A stretch of 64,000 nucleotides of DNA from CAVZOY01 sp963777095 (GTDB lineage Bacteria; Actinomycetota; Actinomycetes; Mycobacteriales; Geodermatophilaceae), in contig CAVZOY010000006.1 of the NCBI GenBank assembly GCA_963777095.1, positions 434,001 to 498,000 on the forward strand. Reading direction: 5' to 3'. The notes beneath the pieces were generated by a model. The model saw nothing but the letters and a program-made list of their open reading frames with translations, did not search any database and was not told the origin of the DNA. The position numbers and the translations under genes are program-made. Position 1 is the stretch's first letter. Each line of letters begins with the position of its first letter. Shown here piece after piece: positions 50,596-59,022 of this stretch.

Positions 50596-51995
50596 AGCGC
50601 GGAGGTCCCGCGGCCGAGCACCGGCGTCCGCGGCTGCATGCCGAGGACGTCGGTGGCCAGGAGGAGCTCGATCGCCAGGACGTCGGCGAGCAGGTCGAGT
50701 GCCTCGTCGGCCTTGCGCACGCTGAGCGGCGCGCCCGTCGAGTGGTCCTCGACGCCCTGGTCCAGCACGCCGATGTCGAGGCTCGCCGGGCCGGCGAGCT
50801 GGCGCAGCTCCGCGTAGGCAGCGGCGGCCGCGTACCGCAGGTGCATGCCGGGCAGCTCCGGCGGCGGACCGTCGAACGACGGCGGCCCGCCGTCGCCCGT
50901 GCTCAGCGCGGTGAAGAACGCCTGCCACAGGTGCCCGAGCCGGCGGTCGGCCAGTTGCCCGACGTGCGCGATCGCCACGCGCAGCGCGTCGAAGACGACC
51001 GCGAGCAGCACCGGGTGGAAGTTGCCGTTGGACACCAGCGTGCCGTCCGAGGAGGACACCAGCGGGTTGTCCGCCTGCGCGTTCAGCTCGGTCTCCACCG
51101 TGCTCCGGACGAAGGCCGTGGTGTCGCGGAGCGCGCCGTGCACCTGCGGGACGACCCGGAAGGACAGCGGGTCCTGCACCGAGGCGGGCGTGCCGGTCTG
51201 GAAGAGGTAGCTGCCGTCCAGCGCCGCTCGCAGCTGCCGGCAGGACTCCGCCAGGCCGGGGAACGGCTTGGCCTCGGCCACCACCGGCAGGGCGATGGAC
51301 GGGTTGCCGCGGGTGGCCTCCATCGACAGTGCCGCGACGACGTCGGCGGCGTCGGCCAGGACGCCGGCCCGTTCCGCGACGAGCGCGCCGTGGCCCACCG
51401 AGACGCCGTTCGCCGACACGAGGGCCAGGCCGTCCTTGGCGTGCAGGGCGAGCGGCGCCAGACCCGCCCGCCGCAGCGCCTCGCCGCCGGGCAGCACCTC
51501 GCCGCGGTACTCCGCCCGGCCGGCGCCGATGGCGACCTGCGCGATCAGCGCCATCGCGCCCAGGTCGCCGGCCCCGACCGACGACGTCCGCGGCAGCAGG
51601 GGGTGGATGCCGGCGTTCAGCAGGCCGGCCAGGGACTCCGCCACCGCCGGGCTGGCACCCGAGCCGCCCCGGGTCAGCCCGATCAGCCGCACGGCCATGG
51701 CCGCCCGGGCCACCGCCGTCGGCAGGTGCGGGCCGATGCCGCCGGAGTGGGTCATCACGATCATGTACTGCTGCGCGACGAGCTGGTCGTCGGGCACCCG
51801 CTCGTCCCGCGAGTGGCCGACCCCGGTGGTGAGCCCGTAGACGGCGAGGCCGCTCTCGAGGACGCCGTCGACCACCCGCCGCCCGGCGGCGATCCGGTCC
51901 CGTGCTGCGTCGGTCAGCTCCACGGGCGCGCCGCGGGCGACGGCCACCAGCGCGTCGAGCGGAACCGGGCTCGTGTCGATCCGGACGGCGTCCAT
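50487..51995 (-). CDS. Aromatic amino acid lyase-like protein (HAL/PAL fold) without the Ala-Ser-Gly triad
   Basis: Intact 502-residue protein of the histidine/phenylalanine ammonia-lyase family. YGLTTGVGHSRDERV holds the catalytic Tyr loop, NPSIALPVVAEAKPFPG, SVQDPLSFRVVPQVHGALRD and NAQADNPLVSSSDGTLVSNG are conserved. The usual VGASGDLAPL, whose Ala-Ser-Gly forms the MIO cofactor, is VGAGDLGAMA here (about residues 139-148) with the Ser missing. The bases at 51570-51590 read this without any frame break. Either the protein lacks MIO and has another role, or it belongs to a non-canonical lyase subfamily. A cupin protein is encoded 2 bases upstream in the same operon. Confidence 0.88.
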   Translation of the reverse strand: MDAVRIDTSPVPLDALVAVARGAPVELTDAARDRIAAGRRVVDGVLESGLAVYGLTTGVGHSRDERVPDDQLVAQQYMIVMTHSGGIGPHLPTAVARAAMAVRLIGLTRGGSGASPAVAESLAGLLNAGIHPLLPRTSSVGAGDLGAMALIAQVAIGAGRAEYRGEVLPGGEALRRAGLAPLALHAKDGLALVSANGVSVGHGALVAERAGVLADAADVVAALSMEATRGNPSIALPVVAEAKPFPGLAESCRQLRAALDGSYLFQTGTPASVQDPLSFRVVPQVHGALRDTTAFVRSTVETELNAQADNPLVSSSDGTLVSNGNFHPVLLAVVFDALRVAIAHVGQLADRRLGHLWQAFFTALSTGDGGPPSFDGPPPELPGMHLRYAAAAAYAELRQLAGPASLDIGVLDQGVEDHSTGAPLSVRKADEALDLLADVLAIELLLATDVLGMQPRTPVLGRGTSALYGSARTAVAALDDRSSEAVHRAVLATLEPSRSLRT

Positions 51996-51997
51996 GG

Positions 51998-52642
51998 TCA
52001 GTGGCCGACCAGTCGCTCGAAGGCGGGCTCATCGCGGATCGGATCCAGGTCGGGGTCGACCTTCGCGGAACCGCGGAACTCCTCCGACATCTCGATGGCC
52101 TGCCGGAGGTGATCGAGCGCATCGGTCGTCCGGCCGGAGAGACTCTCGGCGCAGGCGAGGTTGAAGAACAACATGGGGTACTGCGGAGCGGCTGCGACCA
52201 GGGCGCCCAGACGGTCGGCGACCTCGGCGTACTCGCCCGCCTCGTAGAGGGGGGCGAGCGGAGCCCACAGCTCCCAACCGCGGGCCTCGTACCCCGCTCC
52301 CGGCGTGCCTTCGACCGCGAGGATGGTCGTCCCGTCCTGCGTGGCGGAGGCCGTCCGCCTGGTGCGAGGAGGGGCGAACACGAGCGTTCCGGCCGGCGCG
52401 TCGACCCGGTTCCCGTCGACCTCGAACACCGCGTGGCCGCGGATCACCAGGAAGAGCTCCTGGTCAGCGGTGGGGTCGTCCTCGTCGTGCTCGTTGATGA
52501 CGAGGTCGCCTGCGGCGTGGGCGGTCCATGCGGTCACGCCGAACGCCGTGATGCCCAGGTGGTGGCGGATCGGCCGGTAGCGACAGCCTGCGTCGGCGAA
52601 CTCCTCGATCTCGTCCAGATGCGCAACCGCATAACGAGCCAT
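51998..52642 (-). CDS. Cupin domain protein with TPR-like tail
   Basis: Intact 214-residue protein. The cupin part has RYRPIRHHLGITAFGVTAW, NEHDEDDPTADQELFLVIRG and DAPAGTLVFAPPRTRRTA. The C-terminal region (PQYPMLFFNLACAESLSGRT, then DALDHLRQAIEMSEEFRGSA) looks like tetratricopeptide helices and ends PAFERLVGH. Such proteins are common in actinobacteria and have no known reaction. The ATG at 52642 is chosen; MARYAVAHLDEI is typical. The HAL-like gene starts 3 bases after its stop, so they are coupled. Confidence 0.87.
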   Translation of the reverse strand: MARYAVAHLDEIEEFADAGCRYRPIRHHLGITAFGVTAWTAHAAGDLVINEHDEDDPTADQELFLVIRGHAVFEVDGNRVDAPAGTLVFAPPRTRRTASATQDGTTILAVEGTPGAGYEARGWELWAPLAPLYEAGEYAEVADRLGALVAAAPQYPMLFFNLACAESLSGRTTDALDHLRQAIEMSEEFRGSAKVDPDLDPIRDEPAFERLVGH

Positions 52643-52800
52643 GGGTCCACCCATCGTCGCCGTCCGCCACTGCCCGGCCGGACGCGACAGGCGTGCGGCC
52701 ATCGGCCCGGTCGAGTCGTCCACTCTGGCAGAGGGGCCACGTCGCGTGGGGGGTCTCATCTGCGCGGACGACGCGGACGCGGCGGTCCGCTGGTTCACTG

Positions 52801-52885
52801 CGGAGGATGGGAGATTCGAACTCCCGAGGGGTTGCCCCCAACCCGCTTTCCAAGCGAGCGCCATAGGCCACTAGGCGAATCCTCC
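52801..52885 (-). tRNA. tRNA-Ser (GGA)
   Basis: On the minus strand GGAGGAT pairs with ATCCTCC, and the anticodon loop TTGGAAA gives anticodon GGA. A long variable arm (GGGTTGGGGGCAACCCC) marks a class II tRNA. The T-arm has GAGTTCGAATCTC. CCA is not encoded. Confidence 0.95.
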
Positions 52886-53049
52886 AGTGCCGGCGATCGT
52901 ACCGGGCGACTGAACCGGGCCCGGCCGGGGCACGTGTTCCAGGGAGCCACGGTCGCCGGGGTGCGGCATGCTGCCAGGCGTCGGGTGAACGAGGATGATC
53001 ATCCCGACGTGGGGCCCGGCGGGGGCCCGACCCAGGAGGAGGCAGGGAC

Positions 53050-53397
53050 ATGAGCGAGTCCGGGGCGGTGCGGCCCGAGGTGGTCGACGCGATCGTCGAC
53101 GTCCTCCGGGGCAGCGACCCGGCGGCGCTGCCGGAGGGTGCCACCAGGGAGGAGAAGGCCGCGGCGAAGGACCGCTACCTCTCGGAGTTCCTGGTCGAGC
53201 GGGACAAGCGCGACCGCCAGGCCCAGGCGTGGGACCTGCTGCTGACCCGCTCGTACGACGAGCCGCCGACGTGGCAGCGCATCTTCGACGACCTGTCCCC
53301 CGAGTCGGTCGACCAGCTGCGACCGCTGTACGACGCGCTCCCCGCCGGTGCCCAGGAGGAGTACGACCGGCGCTACGGCGCGCCGTCGGCGGTCTGA
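53050..53397 (+). CDS. Hypothetical protein
   Basis: Intact 115-residue soluble protein, strongly charged, starting MSESGAVRPEVVDAIVDVLR and ending YDRRYGAPSAV. The pattern EEKAAAKDRYLSEFLVERDK and FDDLSPESVDQLRPLYDALP suggests an all-helical fold. I do not recognise the family. The ATG at 53050 follows GGAGGAGGCAGGGAC, a strong ribosome binding site. It ends 7 bases before the Ser/Thr kinase, so the two are probably cotranscribed and may act together. Confidence 0.75.
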   Translation: MSESGAVRPEVVDAIVDVLRGSDPAALPEGATREEKAAAKDRYLSEFLVERDKRDRQAQAWDLLLTRSYDEPPTWQRIFDDLSPESVDQLRPLYDALPAGAQEEYDRRYGAPSAV

Positions 53398-53404
53398 CCG
53401 GCCG

Positions 53405-55028
53405 GTGACCGCGCCGGACCGCATCGTCGCCGGCCGCTACCGACTGCGGGAGCGCATCGGTGGCGGCGGGATGGGCGCGGTCTGGCTCGCCGACGACCAG
53501 CGACTCGGACGCGCCGTCGCGGTCAAGCAGGTGCTTCCGCCGGCCGGGACCGACGAGGCGGCGGTCCGCCAGCAGCGCGAGCGGGCACTGCGCGAGGGCC
53601 GCATCGCCGCCCGGCTGTCGCACCCCCACGCCATCTCGGTCTACGACGTCGCGCTCGAGGACGGCCAGCCGTGGCTGGTCATGGAGTACCTGCCGTCGCG
53701 CAGCCTCGCCGGGGTGCTCACCGAGGACGGCCTGCTCCGCGTCGACCAGGCCGCGCAGATCGGCGCCCAAGTGGCCGACGCGCTCGCGGCCACCCACGCC
53801 GCCGGCATCGTCCACCGGGACGTCAAGCCGGCGAACATCCTCATCGGCCAGGGCGGTCGGGTCGAGGGCGTCGTCAAGATCACCGACTTCGGCATCTCGC
53901 ACGCCAGCGGCGACGTCACGCTGACCCAGACCGGCCAGATCACCGGGACGCCGGCCTTCCTCGCCCCCGAGGTGGCGCAGGGCTACGAGCCGGGGCCGGC
54001 GGCCGACGTCTTCTCGCTCGGCGCGACCCTCTACACGTGCCTGGAGGGCGAGCCGCCGTTCGGCATGGCGGGGAACTCCCTGCAGCAGCTGCACCGCGTC
54101 GCGGCCGGCGTCATCACCCCGCCCCAGCGGTCGGGGGACCTGACTCCCGCACTGATGAGGATGCTGGCGGTGGACCCGCAGGTCCGGCCCTCCATGACGG
54201 AGGTGCGCGACGATCTCGCGGCGATCGTCGCGGGCCGTGGCGGCGACACGACGACGGTCCTGACGGCGCGCACGGACGTCGCCAGCACCCGGCCCCAGCC
54301 CACGAACCTCCCGCCTCCACCCTCCGCGGGTACGCCACCACCCGCGCCCCCGCGCACGCTCGTGGAGGCGGCGCGCCCGGAGCGCGCGGCCCCCGCCGCC
54401 GAGCCGGTCGACGAGCCGGCGACACCGCCGCCGGACCGGCGGCGCCGCAGGCTTGTGCCGTGGATCGCCGCCGCGGTCCTCCTCCTGCTGGTCGGCCTCG
54501 GCGCCCTCTGGGCGACGGTGCTGAACGACCCCGCGGGCGGCACCGCGAACGAGACGCCCACGGCGTCGTCACCTGCGGGGACCAGCAGCGAGGGCGGCGA
54601 GGCCACGACGAGCGACGCACCGTCGACGTCCGACGCTGCGGAGGAGACGACCGCGTCCAGCACGGCCGCCGAGAGCAGCGGCGACGGCGACACGACCCTG
54701 GACGCCGACAACGTCGAGGACCTGCTCGACGAGTACCACGAGCTGGTCTTCGACGACCCGGCCGCGGCCTACGAGCAGGCGGGGCCGACGCTGCGCAGCG
54801 CCATCGACCTCGAGGGCTATCGAGGACTTCTGGAACGACTTCGAGGACGTCCAGATCAGCGACGTCGAGGTCGAGGAGGGTGGGGCCGCCGCCCTCGCGA
54901 CCATGGAGTTCGTCTTCCCGGACGGGTCCTCGCAGGTGGAGCGGCACCGGTTCACGTTCATCGACGAGGACGGCCGGCTGGTGCTCGACAGCGACCGCTT
55001 CGTCGAGACGATCCAGGGCCGAAGCTGA
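53405..55028 (+). CDS. Transmembrane serine/threonine protein kinase (PknB type)
   Basis: About 540 residues. The cytoplasmic kinase domain has IGGGGMGAVWLADD (about 18-31), AVKQV with the ATP-binding Lys (about 41), HRDVKPANIL (about 137), DFGIS and GTPAFLAPEVAQG. A Pro/Ala-rich juxtamembrane stretch, one membrane segment (IAAAVLLLLVGLGALWATVL, about 353-372) and a Ser/Thr/Glu-rich linker follow. The outer domain (DNVEDLLDEYHELVFDDPAA and onward) looks like a small NTF2-like sensor, not PASTA repeats. One extra base near 54823 breaks it; corrected, it reads GYEDFWNDFEDVQISDVEV. The GTG at 53405 starts VTAPDRIVAGRYR. Confidence 0.92.
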
Positions 55029-55034
55029 CCGGAC

Positions 55035-55158
55035 TCAGCCGGCGCCGTACAGCAGGCCCCGATGACGAACAGCGGCACGCAGACGAAGAGGAAGACGCCG
55101 ACGGGTCCCAGCCCCTCGCCGGAGTACGGGTCCTCGCTCTCGGGCGCGAGCCCCATCA
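55035..55158 (-). CDS. Small single-pass membrane protein
   Basis: About 41 residues starting MMGLAPESEDPYSGEGLGPV, then one hydrophobic segment (GVFLFVCVPLFVIG). The frame breaks near 55049-55056; losing two bases or gaining one gives the ending LLYGAG and the stop at 55035. Short proteins of this pattern are seen in actinobacteria with no known role. It is convergent with the kinase and 110 bases from tRNA-Ser. Confidence 0.5.
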
Positions 55159-55268
55159 TCGCGCGCCCCTCGGCGCCGACCGCGCGGGACAGGACGTTGC
55201 TCCCGTCGCACCGTCCCGGAGACGACGACAGCGGCGTCCCGCAGGGGACGCCGCCGTCGTTTCCGGTG

Positions 55269-55354
55269 CGGTGGCGGTGGGATTTGAACCCACGGAGGGG
55301 GTTGCCCTCACACGCTTTCGAGGCGTGCTCCTTCGGCCGCTCGGACACGCCACC
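55269..55354 (-). tRNA. tRNA-Ser (CGA)
   Basis: Minus-strand GGTGGCG pairs with CGCCACC; the anticodon loop CTCGAAA gives anticodon CGA. The long variable arm (TGTGAGGGCAACCCCCTCC) is typical of Ser. The T-arm has GGGTTCAAATCCC. CCA is not encoded. Confidence 0.95.
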
Positions 55355-55364
55355 GCCGAAGAGA

Positions 55365-55829
55365 CTACAGGCCCCGCCGACTGCGGAAGAACGCGCGTAG
55401 GAGGGCCGCCGACTCCTCCGCGCGCACGCCGCTCACCACTTCGGGGCGGTGGTTGAGCCGCCGGTCGCGGACCACGTCCCACAGCGAGCCCGCGGCTCCG
55501 GCCTTCGGGTCGTCGGCGCCGTAGACCACCCGCTCGACCCGGGCCAGCACGCTCGCGCCGGCGCACATCGTGCACGGCTCCAGCGAGACGACGAGCGTGC
55601 AGCCGGTCAGTCGCCAGCCGTCGCCGAACACGGGCGCAGCAGCCCGCAGCGCGAGCACCTCGGCGTGCGCCGTCGGGTCGCCGCGCTTCTCCCGCTCGTT
55701 GGCCGCCTCGGCCAGCACGGCGCCGTCCGGCCCGAGGACGACGGCGCCGATCGGCGTGTCGCCCCACTCCTGCGCCGCGGCGGCGAGCTCCAGCGCGCGC
55801 CCCATGGCGGCGTCGAGGTCGGGGGTCAC
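55365..55829 (-). CDS. tadA: tRNA adenosine(34) deaminase
   Basis: Intact 154-residue deaminase. Zinc-site motifs are HAE in PTAHAEVLALR (about 54) and PCTMC in VSLEPCTMCAGA (about 88). It converts A34 to inosine in tRNA-Arg. GDTPIGAVVLGPDG and RRLNHRPEVVSGVRAEES are conserved in the family. The GTG at 55829 starts VTPDLDAAMGRALEL. A 36-bp palindrome separates it from the HAD gene upstream. Confidence 0.95.
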   Translation of the reverse strand: MTPDLDAAMGRALELAAAAQEWGDTPIGAVVLGPDGAVLAEAANEREKRGDPTAHAEVLALRAAAPVFGDGWRLTGCTLVVSLEPCTMCAGASVLARVERVVYGADDPKAGAAGSLWDVVRDRRLNHRPEVVSGVRAEESAALLRAFFRSRRGL

Positions 55830-55847
55830 CGGGGTACCTCTCGCCGC

Positions 55848-55883
55848 CTTGTGCTCTGCCTACAGGGGTGTGCAGAGCACAAG
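55848..55883. repeat. 36-bp palindrome, copy 2 (REP-like)
   Basis: Same length and same outer 12 bp on each side (CTTGTGCTCTGC and GCAGAGCACAAG) as the copy at 12595-12630. The inner 12 bases differ (CTACAGGGGTGT) and pair poorly, so this copy is degenerate. It lies between the HAD gene and tadA. Confidence 0.8.
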
Positions 55884-55914
55884 CTCCCGGGAAGGGACCC
55901 GGTCGGGTGGGTGG

Positions 55915-56575
55915 TCACGCCGCGACTCCTCCGCGGAGCGGCACCCCGGTCAGAGCGGCGAGCTCGTCGAGCGCGTCGGCCGGGTCGACCACCTTGACGG
56001 TGCGCATCCCGAGCGCACGGGCGGGCTTGAGGTTGATGCCGAGGTCGTCGAGGTAGGCGCAGTCGACGGGCGCGACGGGCTCACCGACCGCGTCGGCCAG
56101 CCGCGAGAGAGCCCGGCGGTAGATCTCCGGCTCCGGCTTGCGGACGCCCTCGACGGAGGACTCCACGACGACGTCGAACAGCGGCCAGCAGCTCCCCCAG
56201 CGCGCCGGTGCGCTCCATCGGGCGCACGTTGTTCGACACCAGCCCCACCGGCAGCCCGGCCGCCCGCAGCCGACCGACCGCGTCGACCATCGCGGGCCGA
56301 AGCGCCGGGGAGTGCAGCGCCTCGAGCACACGGGCGGCGTCCACCCGGTGACCGGCGGCGCGGGCCTCGTCCTCGAAGGCGGCCGTGAACCCGTCGACGT
56401 CCAGCTCGCCGCGTTCGAACCGCGCCCAGGCGTTCGTGTCGGGGTCGGTGGCGTTCAATCGGCGGATCAGCCCCGCCGGCAGCCCGGCCGCGGCCTCGTA
56501 GGCGGCGAAGGAGTCCATCGGGCTCTCGGTCAGCACTCCCCCGAGGTCGAACAGCACGGCCCGCACCGCGCTCAC
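55915..56575 (-). CDS. HAD-family hydrolase (phosphatase-like)
   Basis: About 219 residues. Motif I is VLFDLGGVLTES, motif II is in GLVSNNVRP, motif III is the Lys of GVRKPEPEIYRRAL, and motif IV is YLDDLGINLKPARALGM. The Gly after the motif I Asp-Leu is typical of the epoxide-hydrolase N-terminal/haloacid-type subgroup. One extra base near 56191-56196 breaks the frame; corrected, it reads GELLPLFDVVVESS. The GTG at 56575 overlaps the stop of the TIGR03941 gene by 4 bases. Substrate unknown. Confidence 0.86.
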
Positions 56576-57060
56576 GGGACCACCGCCGCGGACAGCTCGT
56601 CGGCGAAGCCGAGCCGCTCGGCGATCCGCGCCACCATCTCGTCGGCCCAGAGGTCGTCGGCGGTGACGATCGGCCGCAACTGCTCGGCGGGCAGTCCGTC
56701 GTCGGCGAAGACGTCGAGATCGCCGCCGGGCCAGCCGGACTCGTCGTCGTCGAAGGCCCCCTCGGTGTCGACGGCGATCCCGTAGCGCTCGACCACCTCG
56801 GCGGCGAGCAGCCACTCCTGCATCGTCGCGTCGGAGATCAGCGCGCGGACCATTCCGCCGGGGCCGTGCCGCAGCACGACGAAGTAGAGGCCGGAGTCGA
56901 CGACCACGACGAACGGCGGCGGCCACCCGCGGCCGCCGTCCTCGCCGAGCGCGCGCTCGAGCACGGGCAGCTCGTCCTCGGCGTTCGGCGCCAGCAGCTC
57001 CACCCGCCAGCGCGGACCGGGACGGCTGACGCGGACAGCGAAGCTCGGCCGTCCGGTCAT
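56572..57060 (-). CDS. tRNA adenosine deaminase-associated protein (TIGR03941 type)
   Basis: Intact 162-residue actinobacterial protein. It starts MTGRPSFAVRVSRPGPRWRV and contains WLLAAEVVERYGIAVDTEGA and MVARIAERLGFADELSAAVV. The family is named for its usual position beside tadA. Here it lies two genes upstream of tadA, with a HAD gene and a palindrome between them. Its ATG at 57060 overlaps the O-methyltransferase stop (ATGA). Confidence 0.85.
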   Translation of the reverse strand: MTGRPSFAVRVSRPGPRWRVELLAPNAEDELPVLERALGEDGGRGWPPPFVVVVDSGLYFVVLRHGPGGMVRALISDATMQEWLLAAEVVERYGIAVDTEGAFDDDESGWPGGDLDVFADDGLPAEQLRPIVTADDLWADEMVARIAERLGFADELSAAVVP

Positions 57061-57719
57061 CGCTTGCGGAGCATCGTCAGCCCGTCGGAGAGCGGCAGCA
57101 GCACGGTCTCCCACCGCGGATCGCGCGCGAGCACGGCGTTGAGCCCCGCGATCGCCCGGTCGTCGTCGGAGCCCGGTTCGAGGACGTGCCCGCCGCGCAG
57201 CGTGTTGTCCAGCAGCACGACGCCGTTGGCCCTCATGCGCGGGTACAGGTGCTGCACGTAGAGCGGGTAGCCGGTCTTGTCGGCGTCGACGAACGCCAGG
57301 TCGTACGTCTCGGCCGGCGGCAGCGCACGGAGGGTCTCGTGCGCGTCGCCGAGCCGTAGCTCGATCCGGTGCGACACCCCTGCGCGTTCCCAGTAGCGGC
57401 GGGCGATCGCCGTCGACTCCGGGTCGACGTCCAGGCACAGCAGCGAACCGTCGGCCGGCAGACCGCGGGCGATGCAGAGCGCCGAGAAGCCGGTGAACGT
57501 GCCGATCTCGATCGCCGTCCGCGCGCCCAGGGCCGCGGTGAGCAGCTGCATGAGCGCGCCCTGCTCGGGGGCGATCTGCAGGGTCGGCGAGTAGCCGCCG
57601 CGCTCGGCCAGCGCGGCGGTCTCGGCGATGAGGTCGGCGGCGACCTCGTCCGGAGGCTCGGACGAGGCCCGGACGTAGTCGGAGAGCGCCTCGGACAGGA
57701 GGAACGACCGCGGCGTCAT
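57057..57719 (-). CDS. Class I SAM-dependent O-methyltransferase
   Basis: Intact 220-residue catechol-type methyltransferase. IEIGTFTGFSALCIARGLP is the SAM-binding loop, LCLDVDPESTAIARRYWERA the acidic ribose-binding region and AFVDADKTGYPLYVQHLYPR the metal-binding DADK motif. GVVLLDNTLRGGHVLEPG is conserved. The ATG at 57719 starts MTPRSFLLSEALSDYV. First gene of a minus-strand set with TIGR03941 and HAD. Substrate unknown. Confidence 0.93.
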   Translation of the reverse strand: MTPRSFLLSEALSDYVRASSEPPDEVAADLIAETAALAERGGYSPTLQIAPEQGALMQLLTAALGARTAIEIGTFTGFSALCIARGLPADGSLLCLDVDPESTAIARRYWERAGVSHRIELRLGDAHETLRALPPAETYDLAFVDADKTGYPLYVQHLYPRMRANGVVLLDNTLRGGHVLEPGSDDDRAIAGLNAVLARDPRWETVLLPLSDGLTMLRKR

Positions 57720-57762
57720 GGCGCGTGGGGAGGGACGAAGCCAGGGGTCATAGCCTCTGATC

Positions 57763-58722
57763 ATGGCCGACGCCGTTCCCGGGGACACCGCGCCCGGCGC
57801 TCCTCCCTCCTTTCCGGTGCCCACGATGCCGGTGCCGCCCGTGTCGGTCGTCGGCCTCGGCCAGCTCGGCGGCTCCCTCGCCGCGGCGCTCCTGGCGGCC
57901 GGCCGCGACGTGTCCGGCTGGGACGTCGACCCGGTCGCCCGCCAGGCGGCGCAGGGACGAGGCGTACGCATCACGCAGGAGCTCGCGGGCATCGTCGTCC
58001 TGGCCGTACCGCTGCCCGCGATGACCGGCGCGCTGGACGGGCTCCACGTCGACGACGACGCCACGGTCACCGACCTCGGCTCGGTCAAGGTGCCGGTGAT
58101 GGCGGAGCTCGGCGGCCGCTTCGGCGACCGCTACGTCGGCGGCCATCCGATGTGCGGGACCGAGCGCTCCGGCGCGGACGCCGTCGACCCGGAGCTGTTC
58201 CGCGGCGCCCGCTGGGCCCTCTGCGTCGAGTCCGGCACCGACCTGGCGCGCTGGCTGCGGGTGGCCGAGGTGGCCATCGAGGTGGGCGCCGAGGTCGTTC
58301 CGGTCACCGCACCCGAGCACGACGACGCCGTCGCCGCGATCAGCCACGTGCCGCACCTGCTGGCCGCCGCCCTCGCGGCCGCGGCCGGCGAGGCCGGGCC
58401 CCTGGCCCTGTCCCTGGCCGCGGGCAGCTTCCGCGACGGCACCCGGGTGATCGGCAGCGACCCGGGCTTCGTCACCGCGATGGTCACCGGCAACGGCGAT
58501 CCCACGTCGCTGGCGCTGGACCGCGTGCGCCGGCAGCTCGATCGGCCCTGGCCGGACCTCGTCGCCGCCGGCCACGCCGTCCGCACCTTCGCGCCCGGAC
58601 GGCGCACCGTGCGGGTGCCGCTGGAGCGCAGCGCGCTGCTGGCCCTCGGCCGGGCCGGGGGTGCGGTGAACCGCCGGCTGGCTGCCTTCGTCGAGGGCTG
58701 GGTGCCCGACGTCGGCGGCTGA
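57763..58722 (+). CDS. tyrA: Prephenate dehydrogenase
   Basis: Intact 319-residue oxidoreductase of tyrosine synthesis. SVVGLGQLGGSLAAALLAAG is the Rossmann nucleotide-binding loop; TDLGSVKVPVMAEL and YVGGHPMCGTERSGADAV are the substrate-site motifs, and AISHVPHLLAAALAAAA and AAGSFRDGTRVIGSDPGF the helical dimerisation domain. No ACT domain is fused. A Pro-rich N-terminal extension of about 25 residues precedes the fold. It is divergent from the methyltransferase operon. Confidence 0.92.
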   Translation: MADAVPGDTAPGAPPSFPVPTMPVPPVSVVGLGQLGGSLAAALLAAGRDVSGWDVDPVARQAAQGRGVRITQELAGIVVLAVPLPAMTGALDGLHVDDDATVTDLGSVKVPVMAELGGRFGDRYVGGHPMCGTERSGADAVDPELFRGARWALCVESGTDLARWLRVAEVAIEVGAEVVPVTAPEHDDAVAAISHVPHLLAAALAAAAGEAGPLALSLAAGSFRDGTRVIGSDPGFVTAMVTGNGDPTSLALDRVRRQLDRPWPDLVAAGHAVRTFAPGRRTVRVPLERSALLALGRAGGAVNRRLAAFVEGWVPDVGG

Positions 58723-58768
58723 GCCCCTGCGGTTTACCGGCGGGGGCGGGGCGGGCAGCATCGGGAGC

Positions 58769-59002
58769 ATGGACGAGAAGGACATCCTCAGCCGCATCTC
58801 CGCCCTCGTCGACGAGGAGCACGGCCTCCGCGAGGGCACCGACCACAGCGACGACCAGCGCACCCGCATGCAGGAGCTCGAGGTGCAGCTGGACCAGTGC
58901 TGGGACCTGCTGCGCCAGCGGCGGGCCAAGCGGCAGTACGGGGACGACCCCGACGAGGCCGAGTCGCGTCCGGCATCGGAGGTCGAGGGCTACCTGCAGT
59001 GA
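58769..59002 (+). CDS. DUF2630 family protein
   Basis: Intact 77-residue protein: MDEKDILSRISALVDEEHGL, then QRTRMQELEVQLDQCWDLLR and QRRAKRQYGDDPDEAESRPA, the DUF2630 pattern of a short helical hairpin. Function unknown, widely conserved in actinobacteria. It lies 46 bases after tyrA and 20 bases before the sugar-nucleotide gene. Confidence 0.9.
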   Translation: MDEKDILSRISALVDEEHGLREGTDHSDDQRTRMQELEVQLDQCWDLLRQRRAKRQYGDDPDEAESRPASEVEGYLQ

Positions 59003-59022
59003 CGGCTGGGTAGAGGCAGCGC

